The translations under genes were made by a program, and so were the position numbers. Under the pieces are notes generated by a model, which saw nothing but the letters and a program-made list of their open reading frames with translations, was not told where the DNA came from and did not search any database. Of a stretch of 64,000 bases of DNA, positions 16,596-25,425 are shown piece after piece. Position 1 is the first letter of the stretch; each line of letters opens with the position of its first letter. This DNA is from Paraburkholderia madseniana. Lineage in GTDB: Bacteria; Pseudomonadota; Gammaproteobacteria; Burkholderiales; Burkholderiaceae. Location: assembly GCF_009690905.1 (NCBI RefSeq), contig NZ_VOSW01000058.1, positions 1 through 64,000 on the forward strand. Reading direction: 5' to 3'.

Positions 16596-17948
16596 TCATT
16601 GCTGCCCGTTCTGGCCAATAGGGTTGCCCTGCGCGTCGACGTTCTCGTACACGCCGGTCAGGTCAATGTCGCGCGCCACAAAGATATTGATTACAGAACC
16701 CTGGTTTGAATAAGCCGTCGGCGGGATGTTGATGGTGTTACGCAGCGTCTCCGCGGCCACATCCTGCGTGGCGTTCGAACTGTTGGAGAACGTGATCTGC
16801 TGGCCAGACCCGGTTGCCTTGTTCGCCAGCGCCTGGCCGAAGTCGCCAATCAGGCTGACCATCAGCGCGCCCTTGAACCGCAGCCAGAAGTGCTCGTCAA
16901 CATAGGCTGGAATACCCGCGGCACCCAACGGATCGGTAGCCGGCGAGTTCAGTGGAATGTGTACGTCGCCGTCGTCGATCTCGTCCCAGATCGCGCCGAT
17001 CACGCCCTGCCCCTGGATCACCGCATCGCGCTGCTCGCCCTTCGCCATCGCACCCTTGCGAACGAGCAGCGTTGTGCCATCGTCGGACCACACGTCCTGC
17101 GCGATCGGGCACCCGATCAGGCCCGGCCGGTCGGTACGCATCGCCGTCGACTGACCACAGCGGATCATCGTGTTGCGACCGAGCAGGTAATGCCGGTTCG
17201 GTCGGAACGAGGCCTGCATCGGCTGCAGCTTTGACGGCTGCAAGGACTGGTCGATCGCGGAGCCCTTGCCGTCGCCCGCGTCCGCCTTGCTGGTTGAGCT
17301 GGGCGCACCGCCTGCACTGCCGCCGCGCAGCGCTGACAGACCCATCGACTTCGCCAGACCTGCCAGACCAGACGCATCATGGCCGCTGGCCCCGGCGTTG
17401 CCGCCGCCGGTGTTGCCACCGCTGTCACCTGGAGTTTCATTTGATGCTACGGGACCATCGTTGCTCTCGCCGGAATCGTTATTGCCGCTCGCAACGAGCA
17501 CGCTGCCCTGCAGGCGGCGCTCGGCCGGCGTGAGCGGCCGCGGCTGGTTGCTCACGGCCACCGCCTGTCCGTTCGTCTGCGATGCCGCGCCGGCCGGCGT
17601 CGCGAGGTGGGAATTCGCGGCAGCGGCGGCCGCAGCCTCCGACGCTGCACGGGCCTGATCTTCCGCGCGCTTGATACGTTCCTTCTGCGTCTCCAGATCC
17701 GCACCGGCGTCACTCGCGCCACTGTCTTTCGGTTTTGTCAGCGCCGCCTGTTTCGCGTCCTGATGCTGCTGGAACAGGCGCTGCAGATAGATCGTGACGC
17801 CCGATGCACCCAGCGCAATAACGGCGAGCGCGAGCAGCACCAGACGCAGCTTGCCCACACGCGTTTTCCGACGGCCCGGCAGGTCGAGCGAAGGCTGCGG
17901 GCCGACGTCGGTCGACGCCGCATGTTCCATTTCGTTTCGTTCAGTCAT
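16596..17948 (-). CDS. virB10: VirB10/TrbI-type T4SS core protein
   Basis: Energy-sensing scaffold that spans inner and outer membranes with VirB7 and VirB9. The 450-residue protein has a cytoplasmic tail, one inner-membrane helix (LRLVLLALAVIALGASGVTIYL, ~33-54), a Pro/Gly/Ala-rich periplasmic linker, and the conserved C-terminal TrbI domain (YLLGRNTMIRCGQSTAMRTDRPGLIGCPI; VLVRKGAMAKGEQ-like segment; IPAYVDEHFWLRFKGALMVSLIGDF; QGSVINIFVARDIDLTGVY). It is followed by the 219-residue membrane protein and virB11. Confidence 0.94.
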   Translation of the reverse strand: MTERNEMEHAASTDVGPQPSLDLPGRRKTRVGKLRLVLLALAVIALGASGVTIYLQRLFQQHQDAKQAALTKPKDSGASDAGADLETQKERIKRAEDQARAASEAAAAAAANSHLATPAGAASQTNGQAVAVSNQPRPLTPAERRLQGSVLVASGNNDSGESNDGPVASNETPGDSGGNTGGGNAGASGHDASGLAGLAKSMGLSALRGGSAGGAPSSTSKADAGDGKGSAIDQSLQPSKLQPMQASFRPNRHYLLGRNTMIRCGQSTAMRTDRPGLIGCPIAQDVWSDDGTTLLVRKGAMAKGEQRDAVIQGQGVIGAIWDEIDDGDVHIPLNSPATDPLGAAGIPAYVDEHFWLRFKGALMVSLIGDFGQALANKATGSGQQITFSNSSNATQDVAAETLRNTINIPPTAYSNQGSVINIFVARDIDLTGVYENVDAQGNPIGQNGQQ

Positions 17949-17966
17949 ACCCTGTTCGCTCCCTGA

Positions 17967-18878
17967 TCAGTTCGTCGATGCATCGGTATGGTCACGCGCG
18001 ATGCGCGCGCTGCCCGGTACCGACGAGCCCGCACGGTTGTAATGACCATCAGGCGAATAGCCGTCGTTGCGGATACCCAGCACCGACTGACCGTAGCGGA
18101 TGACAAACGACTTCGACACTTCGTGCACGACGACCGTATCGCCCTCCATATGAAAGTTCGCCGTCGCCTCGCCACCGTCGGGAAGCTTCGTGAAGATCGT
18201 CGGCAGGTCACGCGCGGTTGAGTACTTGAAGTACGTGAATCGGCCGTCGTCCCAAAGTGCAGTCGGTGCGAGTGCGTGGTCGCCACGCATCATGTATTGG
18301 ATATTGGCCGCAGGAACCGACGCCACAGGCGTGGATTTCGCAACGCCAACGCTGTTCGCGATCGATGCTGGAACCGCTGGCCCATTGCCCTGCTGACCGC
18401 CCAGCGCTGCGCTAACCGCTTCCTGCCGGCGCAGCTGCGCGCTCGCCGCCTTGGCACGCGTGTCCGGATAATCGAAACGCAGTATCCATGTCGCCGGCTG
18501 TACGGCCGACACGTCAACAAGCGAGAGCGGATAGGTGCGCCGGTTGGTGACCAGCAGAAGATTGGTTTCTGGCTGCGGCGCACCCGGTTTGAGCATCGCG
18601 CCACTGTCGTTGATGGCCACGTGCCAGGCCTTGCCGTCTCCGATGCCCTCGCCGCTGTTGATGATGTGTTCGCCTGGCTCGAACTGGATCATCACCGCAC
18701 GCCCCGGCATGGTCGCCACACGATAGGCCTGGTCCGGATCGTAAGTCGCGCACTGGATGTGCGGGTCTGAACCGCAGCTGCGCGGCGTTTCGAGCGCTCG
18801 CGCGTGGATCGGCGCCAACGCGAAGCTTAGTGCGACCGCCGCTGCGCCTGCTGACATCCGGATCGTTCGTCCTTTCAT
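17967..18878 (-). CDS. virB9: VirB9-type T4SS outer-membrane-complex protein
   Basis: A 303-residue periplasmic protein with a signal peptide (MKGRTIRMSAGAAAVALSFALAPIHARA). The VirB9 pattern is clear: DPDQAYRVATMPGRAVMIQFEPGEHI, TNLLLVTNRRTYPLSL, and a C-terminal ALWDDGRFTYFKYSTARDLPTIF...VVHEVSKSFVIRYGQSVLGIRNDGY. It partners VirB7 and VirB10 in the outer-membrane ring. The ATG overlaps the virB8 stop (ATGA). Confidence 0.94.
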   Translation of the reverse strand: MKGRTIRMSAGAAAVALSFALAPIHARALETPRSCGSDPHIQCATYDPDQAYRVATMPGRAVMIQFEPGEHIINSGEGIGDGKAWHVAINDSGAMLKPGAPQPETNLLLVTNRRTYPLSLVDVSAVQPATWILRFDYPDTRAKAASAQLRRQEAVSAALGGQQGNGPAVPASIANSVGVAKSTPVASVPAANIQYMMRGDHALAPTALWDDGRFTYFKYSTARDLPTIFTKLPDGGEATANFHMEGDTVVVHEVSKSFVIRYGQSVLGIRNDGYSPDGHYNRAGSSVPGSARIARDHTDASTN

Positions 18879-19717
18879 GCTCCACCTCCGGCTGCCGCAG
18901 AGCCCGACGCCGGCGCAGCATCGGCAGGCGCCCGGGTCCAGTCGCGCGTGACCTCGTAGCTGGTGCAGCGAAAACCGTCCGCGTTGAGATCCTGCTGGTC
19001 CTGCTTTTCCGGAACGTTCACACGCTCGAATGCGACCGTCGCAATCCAGTACGTCGGATCCGGACGCTTTACGGCCGCGTTGAGCCAAACCAGTTGCCGC
19101 GAGCAGAACACCTGTGCTGTCGTTCCCACGAAGGTGATCGAGCCGACGTGTGCAATGACCCGCGCCTGATCCTTCAGCAGCTTGAGTGGGCCCGCAGGGC
19201 CGCGCACGAACCCGTCATAGGCTTCCTTCTCGTGGTCGTCGCTCATGAACATCACCGCGGCGTGCGTGTCCGAAATCGTTTCCCAGTCGTAGCTCTCGCG
19301 CAGTTCGACGTAACGGTGCAGATCCGCGCGATCGGTCTTCTCGGAAAACGTAACGTGTCCGTTCGCGGTCGTCGGCAACACATCCACCTTCCCTGTCGTG
19401 TCGTTCACGCGCAGCACAGCCGGCGGGTTCGGCCGCTTTAGGAGTCCTAAAGCCCCCATGCCAGAAACAGCGGCGAGAGCGACAACGCCCGATAACACCG
19501 AGCGCCGGTCCGCAATACGGGCCTTCTCTTCCGCTGCTTCGACCTTCGACTTTTCGAAGGCCTGTGCCTGTTTCAGGTACCAGCTGACCGCATCGCGCTC
19601 ACCTGACTCAACACCGCTCACCGGCGCGTCTGCGCGCGTGGTCGACCCGGCCGGGATCCCCTTACGTTTCCGCGCGTTCGCTCCCGACGCAAACCATTGC
19701 CTGATAGTCGATGCCAT
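18875..19717 (-). CDS. virB8: VirB8-type T4SS inner-membrane protein
   Basis: A 280-residue bitopic protein that nucleates channel assembly. The N-terminal cytoplasmic region contains the motif SWYLKQAQAFEKSKVEAAEEKARIADRRS, followed by one membrane helix (VLSGVVALAAVSGMGALGLL, ~72-91) and the NTF2-like periplasmic domain (DLHRYVELRESYDWETI...). The ATG (MASTIRQWF) at 19717 follows the lipoprotein stop by 8 bp. A C-terminal extension rich in Ala and Gly is unremarkable. Confidence 0.92.
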   Translation of the reverse strand: MASTIRQWFASGANARKRKGIPAGSTTRADAPVSGVESGERDAVSWYLKQAQAFEKSKVEAAEEKARIADRRSVLSGVVALAAVSGMGALGLLKRPNPPAVLRVNDTTGKVDVLPTTANGHVTFSEKTDRADLHRYVELRESYDWETISDTHAAVMFMSDDHEKEAYDGFVRGPAGPLKLLKDQARVIAHVGSITFVGTTAQVFCSRQLVWLNAAVKRPDPTYWIATVAFERVNVPEKQDQQDLNADGFRCTSYEVTRDWTRAPADAAPASGSAAAGGGA

Positions 19718-19725
19718 CCTGTTCC

Positions 19726-19869
19726 TCACTTCGGTTCCGTATGGCCCGACTGCTGGGCCAACGGTTGATTGACGGGTACCCACTGACCAGTCGGCTCGGG
19801 TGGCTTTGGCGCCGAGCTGCACGCCTGCAGCGCGAAGGCCATCAGTAAAATAGCGACAGGAGATTTCAT
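19726..19869 (-). CDS. virB7: VirB7-like small lipoprotein
   Basis: A 47-residue lipoprotein: MKSPVAILLMAFALQAC followed by SSAPKPPEPTG. LQAC is a signal-peptidase II lipobox. The tail is Pro/Gln-rich, as in VirB7/TraN homologues that anchor VirB9 in the outer membrane. It sits just before virB8, the VirB7 position. The frame extends upstream, but GGAGA 5 bases before the ATG at 19869 fixes the start. Confidence 0.8.
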   Translation of the reverse strand: MKSPVAILLMAFALQACSSAPKPPEPTGQWVPVNQPLAQQSGHTEPK

Positions 19870-19919
19870 GGTCTCCGTTTCTCCTTTGGATTGAGCAAAA
19901 CAGGCGTATTGCGTGGCAT

Positions 19920-20015
19920 CTAGTAAAACAGCTTGATCGATACCATCGCGCCGATCGTTGCCACCACCGCCGCGATAAGCCACCAACGTGCGATTGTCTT
20001 GAATAACCTGATCAT
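19920..20015 (-). CDS. Tiny single-helix membrane protein between virB6 and virB7
   Basis: A 31-residue reading frame, MIRLFKTIARWW then LIAAVVATIGAMVSIKLFY. It has a basic amphipathic start and one membrane helix. The ATG lies 3 bases after the virB6 stop, and GAGG inside the end of virB6 is positioned as its ribosome-binding site. Too short for routine gene calling. Position and composition suggest a real T4SS accessory peptide; no homologue is known to me. Confidence 0.55.
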   Translation of the reverse strand: MIRLFKTIARWWLIAAVVATIGAMVSIKLFY

Positions 20016-20018
20016 TTT

Positions 20019-20918
20019 TTACGCCTCACTCAAGCTACCGCCGGTCTTCGGCGATCCGCCGCCGCCCATTTTTCCAAGCGAGCCAGCAAATCTCGCGACG
20101 CTACCCAGGTTGCCCACCATCGTCGAGATACCGACACCGCCCGCGAGAGACGAAGCCAAACCCGGCAGGTTAAGCGAAATAACCCAGAAGGCCAGCCCCA
20201 TGATGTCCAGGTCAATGACCTGCGCGATAGAGGGGGATCCGTTCAGCGGTACCACGCCCATCGCGAAATTGACTTCGAGTGCACATGCAGCCGCGAAGAG
20301 CGCGACCAGCAGGGTGTAGTTCATGCATTGACCGACCCAGTTCCAGAAGAACTGTCGCGACGGCGGGAAGAGCGCCGCTGAGATGAACAACGGACCGAGT
20401 GCGAGCAGAAGCCCAAGCGCAAACTTCGCCAGAATGATGTACGCAATGGCTATCGCCATGAACGGGCCACCGAAAATGATCATCAGCGCGATCGTCCAGA
20501 TGGCCGCAATAACCTTCAGGCCGGACGCCTGTGCATAGATCGCCTGCGCTGCGTTGATGTATGCATTGAGCAGGTTGTCGAGGCCGGACACCGGGTTGCT
20601 ACCGTTGGTCAACGCGCCGGCCATCTGTTCGCCAAAACCATTGAAGAATGGAACGACGTACTCACTGTAGAACTGGATGTTCATCCCGCAGGTCAGGATG
20701 AGCGCCCACGTTGCCATGCGCATCAGGAAATCGTTGATCGGCTCGTCGTTGCGCCCCTGCCAGTACGTCCAGAGAATCAACAGGACATAGATGCTGAAGC
20801 AGGTGGCCATCAATGGCGAGATCAGCGCAATGATGTTGCTCGAACCGGTCGAGATCGTGTTCAAAACGTTCTTGTCGAACGAATTGGTCATTGAGGTGAA
20901 AAGCTGGACGTCTGCCAC
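20019..20918 (-). CDS. virB6: VirB6-type T4SS polytopic channel protein
   Basis: A 299-residue inner-membrane protein with about six helices, including IIALISPLMATCFSIYVLLILWTYW, MATWALILTCGMNIQFYSEYVVPFF, VIAAIWTIALMIIFGGPFMAIAIAYIIL and FALGLLLALGPLFISAALFP. The central FALGLLLALGPLFI...FWNWVGQCMNYTLL stretch is the conserved VirB6/TrbL signature. The C-terminus is Gly/Ser-rich. Confidence 0.92.
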   Translation of the reverse strand: MADVQLFTSMTNSFDKNVLNTISTGSSNIIALISPLMATCFSIYVLLILWTYWQGRNDEPINDFLMRMATWALILTCGMNIQFYSEYVVPFFNGFGEQMAGALTNGSNPVSGLDNLLNAYINAAQAIYAQASGLKVIAAIWTIALMIIFGGPFMAIAIAYIILAKFALGLLLALGPLFISAALFPPSRQFFWNWVGQCMNYTLLVALFAAACALEVNFAMGVVPLNGSPSIAQVIDLDIMGLAFWVISLNLPGLASSLAGGVGISTMVGNLGSVARFAGSLGKMGGGGSPKTGGSLSEA

Positions 20919-20960
20919 GGATATCTCCTGCTTCGGTCAGTGATTGTTGGACGAGCCGGA

Positions 20961-21206
20961 TTACTTCAGCCCGGCCGCGCGGGCTTCGGCATCGTCGCTT
21001 GCAGCGTTGATACCCTTCGCCTTACGCTCAGCGGCAAGCTTCTCGGGCGTCGTGCCGAGAAACGCCGCATCGAACTTCAGATCCTGCTGCTGCTGTTGCT
21101 CTTCCTGCAGGTTGTGCTGGTGACGATCCCACGCGAGGTATCCGAGGTAGCCGGCGATCGCGACCAGCAAAGCGATTATTGAGCCTAGAAGTGTCTTATT
21201 GACCAT
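20961..21206 (-). CDS. Small membrane protein between virB5 and virB6
   Basis: An 81-residue protein with an N-terminal membrane helix (LLGSIIALLVAIAGYLGYLAW) followed by a Gln-rich and charged coil (HQHNLQEEQQQQQDLKFD) and TTPEKLAAERKAKG. It overlaps the virB5 stop by 11 bp. Its place is that of entry-exclusion or accessory proteins (EexN/TraG-like) in related systems, but no lipobox or Cys is present, so the role is open. Confidence 0.65.
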   Translation of the reverse strand: MVNKTLLGSIIALLVAIAGYLGYLAWDRHQHNLQEEQQQQQDLKFDAAFLGTTPEKLAAERKAKGINAASDDAEARAAGLK

Positions 21207-21969
21207 TGGTTTTCCCCAGGAATGCGTTGTCGAATTCACGGTCGCGCTGCTGTTCGGCAAGCTGCAGCTCTGTTTTCTGCAACTGCGCGGTGAGCTGCAG
21301 GCGCGTCTGGTCATTTGTGACCATCGCCTCTTCCGCGGCCATCCGGTTCTGCAGATCAGCCTTTTGCGCCGGATCCTGCGTCATGTTGGACTGCTGCATT
21401 AGCGCCTGGATGTTGTTCAGGCGCGCCATCGTCGCGCTGTACGCCTGCTCGTTCATCGCCTTGTTGGCCGCGAGCGTGTCGTAATAGCGCTGCTGACCGG
21501 GCGTGCTGGCGCCGGTCATGCTTTCCTGCTGCTCGATCGACCGCATCGACGAACTGATACCCGAGAGACTGCCGTTCTTCGCCTGGTCGTAAATGTTTTG
21601 CCACTGTTCCGGAAGGTAGTTACGCAGCGACGCATCGTTCATGATGTTGCCGAAACTGCTGTTGCCAGTCAGCGCACGGTACTGGTCTTCCTGATTCTGG
21701 ATCTGCTGCCCCAGCTGCTCGACCTGCATCATCTGTTGCGCGAGCTCCGCCGGAGAGATGGTCGGCACACCCTGCGCGTGAACCTGTGAAAACGCACACG
21801 CGCACAACAACGCGACCAGACTACGACGAGGCCAAAGCGTAATCGCCGGCAGATAGGCAAAGGCGCTCATGCCGGCGCGCGTTGATCGTGCCCGCAGCGC
21901 CTCGCGAAGGTTCCAGATCGCTGGGTCAACCGGCCGGCGCACGGCCGGATAGACATCGGTGCTGTTCAT
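21196..21969 (-). CDS. virB5: VirB5-type minor pilin / adhesin
   Basis: Pilus-tip protein of the T4SS, all-helical. The mature region reads GVPTISPAELAQQMMQVEQLGQQIQNQEDQYRALTGNSSFGNIMND..., with long Gln-rich helices, the usual VirB5/TrbJ character. The signal peptide (LVALLCACAFSQVHA) is preceded by ~50 residues when the start is the ATG at 21969, which has a very strong AAGGAGG 5 bases upstream. An internal ATG at 21870 would give a normal signal peptide but has no clear ribosome-binding site. I take the longer form with reservation. Confidence 0.85.
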   Translation of the reverse strand: MNSTDVYPAVRRPVDPAIWNLREALRARSTRAGMSAFAYLPAITLWPRRSLVALLCACAFSQVHAQGVPTISPAELAQQMMQVEQLGQQIQNQEDQYRALTGNSSFGNIMNDASLRNYLPEQWQNIYDQAKNGSLSGISSSMRSIEQQESMTGASTPGQQRYYDTLAANKAMNEQAYSATMARLNNIQALMQQSNMTQDPAQKADLQNRMAAEEAMVTNDQTRLQLTAQLQKTELQLAEQQRDREFDNAFLGKTNGQ

Positions 21970-21994
21970 CGTTCCCTCCTTGGGTTGCAGCACA

Positions 21995-24565
21995 TCAGGC
22001 AAAAACTTCGTCATCCACCGGCTGATGCGCCGGCGGATAGATCTGCGCGAGCTCGGCGCGCTTGCGCTCGAGGCCGCGCTGCAGTTCGGCGGACCACAGC
22101 CGCTCATCGGCGCCGTGCTTCGCCGCAAGCCGCGTGCGCAGCTTGCGTTCGAACACGCGCTCCAGATACACCGGCAACCACACATCCGGATCGTCGCCAA
22201 CCTCAGCACGGACCGCGTCGCAGATCAGCACGTTCTCGCGATCGCCAGAGAACACCGCAATCGCGTCCTCAAGCCCGGACAGGTCGAAACTGGCAAACGC
22301 CGACTGGTTACCCTGCTTGATCAGGAAGCGGCGCGACTGTGGCGTGAGCTTTTTGAACTCCCGGAATTCCTTGCGGGTCATGCCATCGCGCAGATACGCT
22401 TCTTCTTCGGCCGCCGGGTCAGCGAGCCACATCTTCGTCGCGACCAGACTGCGGAGCGCAGGAAACAGGTCCGCCGCGCGTTGCGCCTGTTCCGGCTGCT
22501 GTGTGATGAGCCCCATGAACTCCCCTTCCTTACGCCCGCTGGCGAGCGTTTCCTCGATCTGCTCGCGGATCGTGCGAAAACGCAGCGGCAGCCAGTACTC
22601 CTCGATCACGGTCTGCATCAGGGTGCCTTCCCGACGCATCAGTTTTTTGAGATGGAACAGGTAGGCAAAGGCCGGCTCCGACGGCTCGTAGTTCTCGACA
22701 AGAAACGCCTCAACATCGAACCCGATCCAGCGTTGCTCGCTCATGTTCAGCGAGAGATTCGGCGGGTTATCGAAGACCCACCAGAACCGGCCGCCCTCCG
22801 ACTTGCACCAGATCGACAGACGTGCGCGCAGGCCGTCGTCGCCCTCGTCCGGAATGCTGTCCAGCAGCAGACTGAAGCGGCGCAACCGTACGTCATCTAC
22901 TCCCATTACCGCATCGACGGCGTTGCGGCAGTGAATCTTCTCGCCGGCCGTCAGGTCGATCTTGATTGGCTTGCCCTGATGGTCGACGCCGTTCTTCCGG
23001 CCGCACAGTTCGACGAGCCCATAGAGGAATTCGCGATTGTCTGGCGTGTCGGCGAGCTCGAACGGAGCCCACCCGGTCGGCTTGCCTTTCTCCAGATAGA
23101 CATAGGCGCCACCCATCACACGAATGAACACTTCCCAGCCCCGCCCCTTGTCTAGCACGTACAGCATCGGATCGAAGCGGGACAGCATGCCTGTCATCGC
23201 TACAACGACCGTAGATTTCCCGCTGCCCGTCGTGCCTTTCCCTTCAAAATGCCCGGCCACCTTCTCCGAAACATTGATATCGCCCAGCCGGCTCGCGTGC
23301 GAACTGTAGTTGTACACGCCCGAATCCGAGCGAAACGGAATGACGGCCGACCCGTCACCGATCGGGTTGCCCTCCGCCTTGCCTGACGAGTAGTCATGGC
23401 AGGTGTACATCGCCGCAAAATTGCGCGAGGACTGCACTTTCGGTCGCGGTTTGACTCGCGCGCCCGGGACCTGTGAGAAGTACGTGAACGGAGCAGACCC
23501 CGTCGCGGGCGACCATTCAACTCCACACTCGTTGCGCGAACGGGACGCAAACCTGTCGGCGTTCTCCAACGCTTCTTTCGCTGTTTCGCCGTAGATAACC
23601 GCCGCGCCGTGATACTCGCCGAACGACAGTTCACCCGTGTTCACGTAACCCTGTGCGTCGCGCAGTTCCTTGACCTGGTGCTTCGCCTTGTCACCGGCCG
23701 ACTCCAGCTTGTTGATCGCCGAATCGATGGTCCGGTTTGACTCGAAACCCGTCATGCAGTTGAACGTATGCGTAATCGTGAATTCCATGTTCAACGTGAT
23801 CAACGGGTCGAGCTGGCCCCAGCCCGGCTTCTCCGGGCAACTGCGAAGGTCGAGGCAGGTTGCAACGCGCCGGTACGCCGGCACGTCGCTCGCCCCGATC
23901 TCGAGCGTGTTGTACCCAAAGTGCAGATGGCTCGATGGGATGACATCGGTGCCGGGCTCCGCCGCGACCGGCAGATCGCCGGTCTTCCCATTGACGAGAT
24001 AGCTGACGAGCCCATACAAAGGCGAGAACAGCATCTTCGTGCCGTTCATGTGCTTGCGCTCGTATACTTCAAGCAACTCGGCTTCATACTCGCCGAACTG
24101 CAGCAGCGCCTGTTTCGCAAGGGATTCGATTTCCTTCAGCCCGTCATCGAAGTCCTCGTATTTCAGGATCAGCGACAGGTAATAGCGGTTCTCGAAGAAC
24201 TTTTCTTCTCCGAAACGTCGTCCGATGTACTCGCGTACGAACCACTGCATGAAGCGCTGTTTGAGCCGGTACACGCGATCAAAACTCACGCGCTGTCGCA
24301 CAAACGTTGCGTGATAGCCAAAGCGGCCACCCAGGTCGCGACCCAGCTTGCTGTACGCTTCCGTATCGCGATCGAACATGCGCTCCATCGCGAGGTTCTC
24401 GTGCACTTCGAACGGCACGCCGCGCATGGCCAGCGTCACCATGAACCGGTTGCCCTCCAGGTGCTGTACGTGTTTTGTGACCGGATGCCCGTACTTCGGA
24501 ATCCAGTCTTCCACGGCGCCGATCGCGCCGAGGATGTCGCTGGTGACGGCGGGTCTGCTCTGCAT
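21995..24565 (-). CDS. virB4: VirB4-type T4SS ATPase
   Basis: The largest T4SS ATPase (856 residues), associated with the inner membrane and needed for pilus extrusion and DNA transfer. N-terminal CagE/TrbE/VirB family domain (~180-400, including FTYFSQVPGARVKP and NFAAMYTCHDYSSGKAEGNPIG). Walker A is GTTGSGKSTVVVAM at about residue 443, and the C-terminal ATPase includes FLVEN...IEEYWLPL (Walker B region) and GLITQQPEQA. It starts 1 bp within the virB3 stop. Confidence 0.95.
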   Translation of the reverse strand: MQSRPAVTSDILGAIGAVEDWIPKYGHPVTKHVQHLEGNRFMVTLAMRGVPFEVHENLAMERMFDRDTEAYSKLGRDLGGRFGYHATFVRQRVSFDRVYRLKQRFMQWFVREYIGRRFGEEKFFENRYYLSLILKYEDFDDGLKEIESLAKQALLQFGEYEAELLEVYERKHMNGTKMLFSPLYGLVSYLVNGKTGDLPVAAEPGTDVIPSSHLHFGYNTLEIGASDVPAYRRVATCLDLRSCPEKPGWGQLDPLITLNMEFTITHTFNCMTGFESNRTIDSAINKLESAGDKAKHQVKELRDAQGYVNTGELSFGEYHGAAVIYGETAKEALENADRFASRSRNECGVEWSPATGSAPFTYFSQVPGARVKPRPKVQSSRNFAAMYTCHDYSSGKAEGNPIGDGSAVIPFRSDSGVYNYSSHASRLGDINVSEKVAGHFEGKGTTGSGKSTVVVAMTGMLSRFDPMLYVLDKGRGWEVFIRVMGGAYVYLEKGKPTGWAPFELADTPDNREFLYGLVELCGRKNGVDHQGKPIKIDLTAGEKIHCRNAVDAVMGVDDVRLRRFSLLLDSIPDEGDDGLRARLSIWCKSEGGRFWWVFDNPPNLSLNMSEQRWIGFDVEAFLVENYEPSEPAFAYLFHLKKLMRREGTLMQTVIEEYWLPLRFRTIREQIEETLASGRKEGEFMGLITQQPEQAQRAADLFPALRSLVATKMWLADPAAEEEAYLRDGMTRKEFREFKKLTPQSRRFLIKQGNQSAFASFDLSGLEDAIAVFSGDRENVLICDAVRAEVGDDPDVWLPVYLERVFERKLRTRLAAKHGADERLWSAELQRGLERKRAELAQIYPPAHQPVDDEVFA

Positions 24566-25002
24566 CAGGCCTCCGGATCGAGCTCACGCAGTCGGCGCTC
24601 ACCCTTGGACAACGGTTTGAGGAAATCGCGGTAGACGCGGCGTTGCCGTCCGTATCGCAGCGGCGCGAGCGTGGCGGTGTTGCCGAAGCGCGGGGCCGCT
24701 CGCCCGGCATTTAGCCGCGCGCGGACCCGCAGCTGCCAGAAGTAAAAGCGGCATCGCAATTCCAGCCACATGATCCGCAGGCCCTGGTCGTCGGTTTCGC
24801 AGATGTGCTTGAAATACAGCAGCACCGGAAAGCCCAGGAAAACGAACAGCAGACCGCCCGGTCCGACGAAGAAGGAAATCAGCACGCCGACAAACATCGA
24901 CGCGACGACGACAACCAGCATCGCCATATAGGGAACGCCCCAGATGGCCGCCGTGCGGCCAAGGCCGTTGAATCCGGGATAGCGGGTTTTTTCGTCCGAC
25001 AT
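24565..25002 (-). CDS. virB3: VirB3-type T4SS protein
   Basis: A 145-residue inner-membrane protein. The opening YPGFNGLGRTAAIWGVPYMAMLVVV and the two adjacent membrane helices (~25-70, ending LLFVFLGFPVLLYFKHICETDDQGLRI) match VirB3/TrbD. A longer than usual basic C-terminal tail (~90-145) contains RVRARLNAGRAAPRFG. Its stop overlaps the virB4 start. Confidence 0.9.
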   Translation of the reverse strand: MSDEKTRYPGFNGLGRTAAIWGVPYMAMLVVVVASMFVGVLISFFVGPGGLLFVFLGFPVLLYFKHICETDDQGLRIMWLELRCRFYFWQLRVRARLNAGRAAPRFGNTATLAPLRYGRQRRVYRDFLKPLSKGERRLRELDPEA

Positions 25003-25009
25003 GGCGTGC

Positions 25010-25375
25010 TCAGCTGAACATGTTCCACAGATACGGCGCGAGCACGCCGACCACCGAGCCCACCGCCGCCACCTTGCCGCACATCGTCACAAACTCGCTC
25101 CAGTGCGCGCGATCGGCCCAGCACTCCGCCCCTTTCCACATCAGCACGCAGGCCGCGACGACGCCAAGGAACGAATAGAGCCAGATCTTGAAGGTGGTCG
25201 CGCCCTGCGTCGCCGAATCGAGCCCACCACCCGCGAATGCAAGTTCCGGACCGATTGCGATGCCGAGGGCCATCGTCTGGCGCATACGGGTTGCGATTCG
25301 CCGCATTGATATGCGATATGAATAACCTTTCAGTGGTACTAATTTCATGGTCGCGAGCTTCGCATTGCGATTCAT
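25010..25375 (-). CDS. virB2: VirB2-type major pilin
   Basis: Conjugative pilin precursor of 121 residues. A long N-terminal leader (~50 residues, basic) ends LAFAGGG, and the mature part carries two membrane helices (FKIWLYSFLGVVAACVLMWKG and MCGKVAAVGSVVGVLAPYLWNMF), the VirB2/TrbC pattern. The start MNRNAKLATMK is chosen for the AAGGAGA 5 bases upstream. It lies between virB1 and virB3. Confidence 0.9.
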   Translation of the reverse strand: MNRNAKLATMKLVPLKGYSYRISMRRIATRMRQTMALGIAIGPELAFAGGGLDSATQGATTFKIWLYSFLGVVAACVLMWKGAECWADRAHWSEFVTMCGKVAAVGSVVGVLAPYLWNMFS

Positions 25376-25425
25376 GTCTTCTCCTTTCACGTGGTTGAGA
25401 TCAGGCCGCGTCGTCGCGGCTCAGG

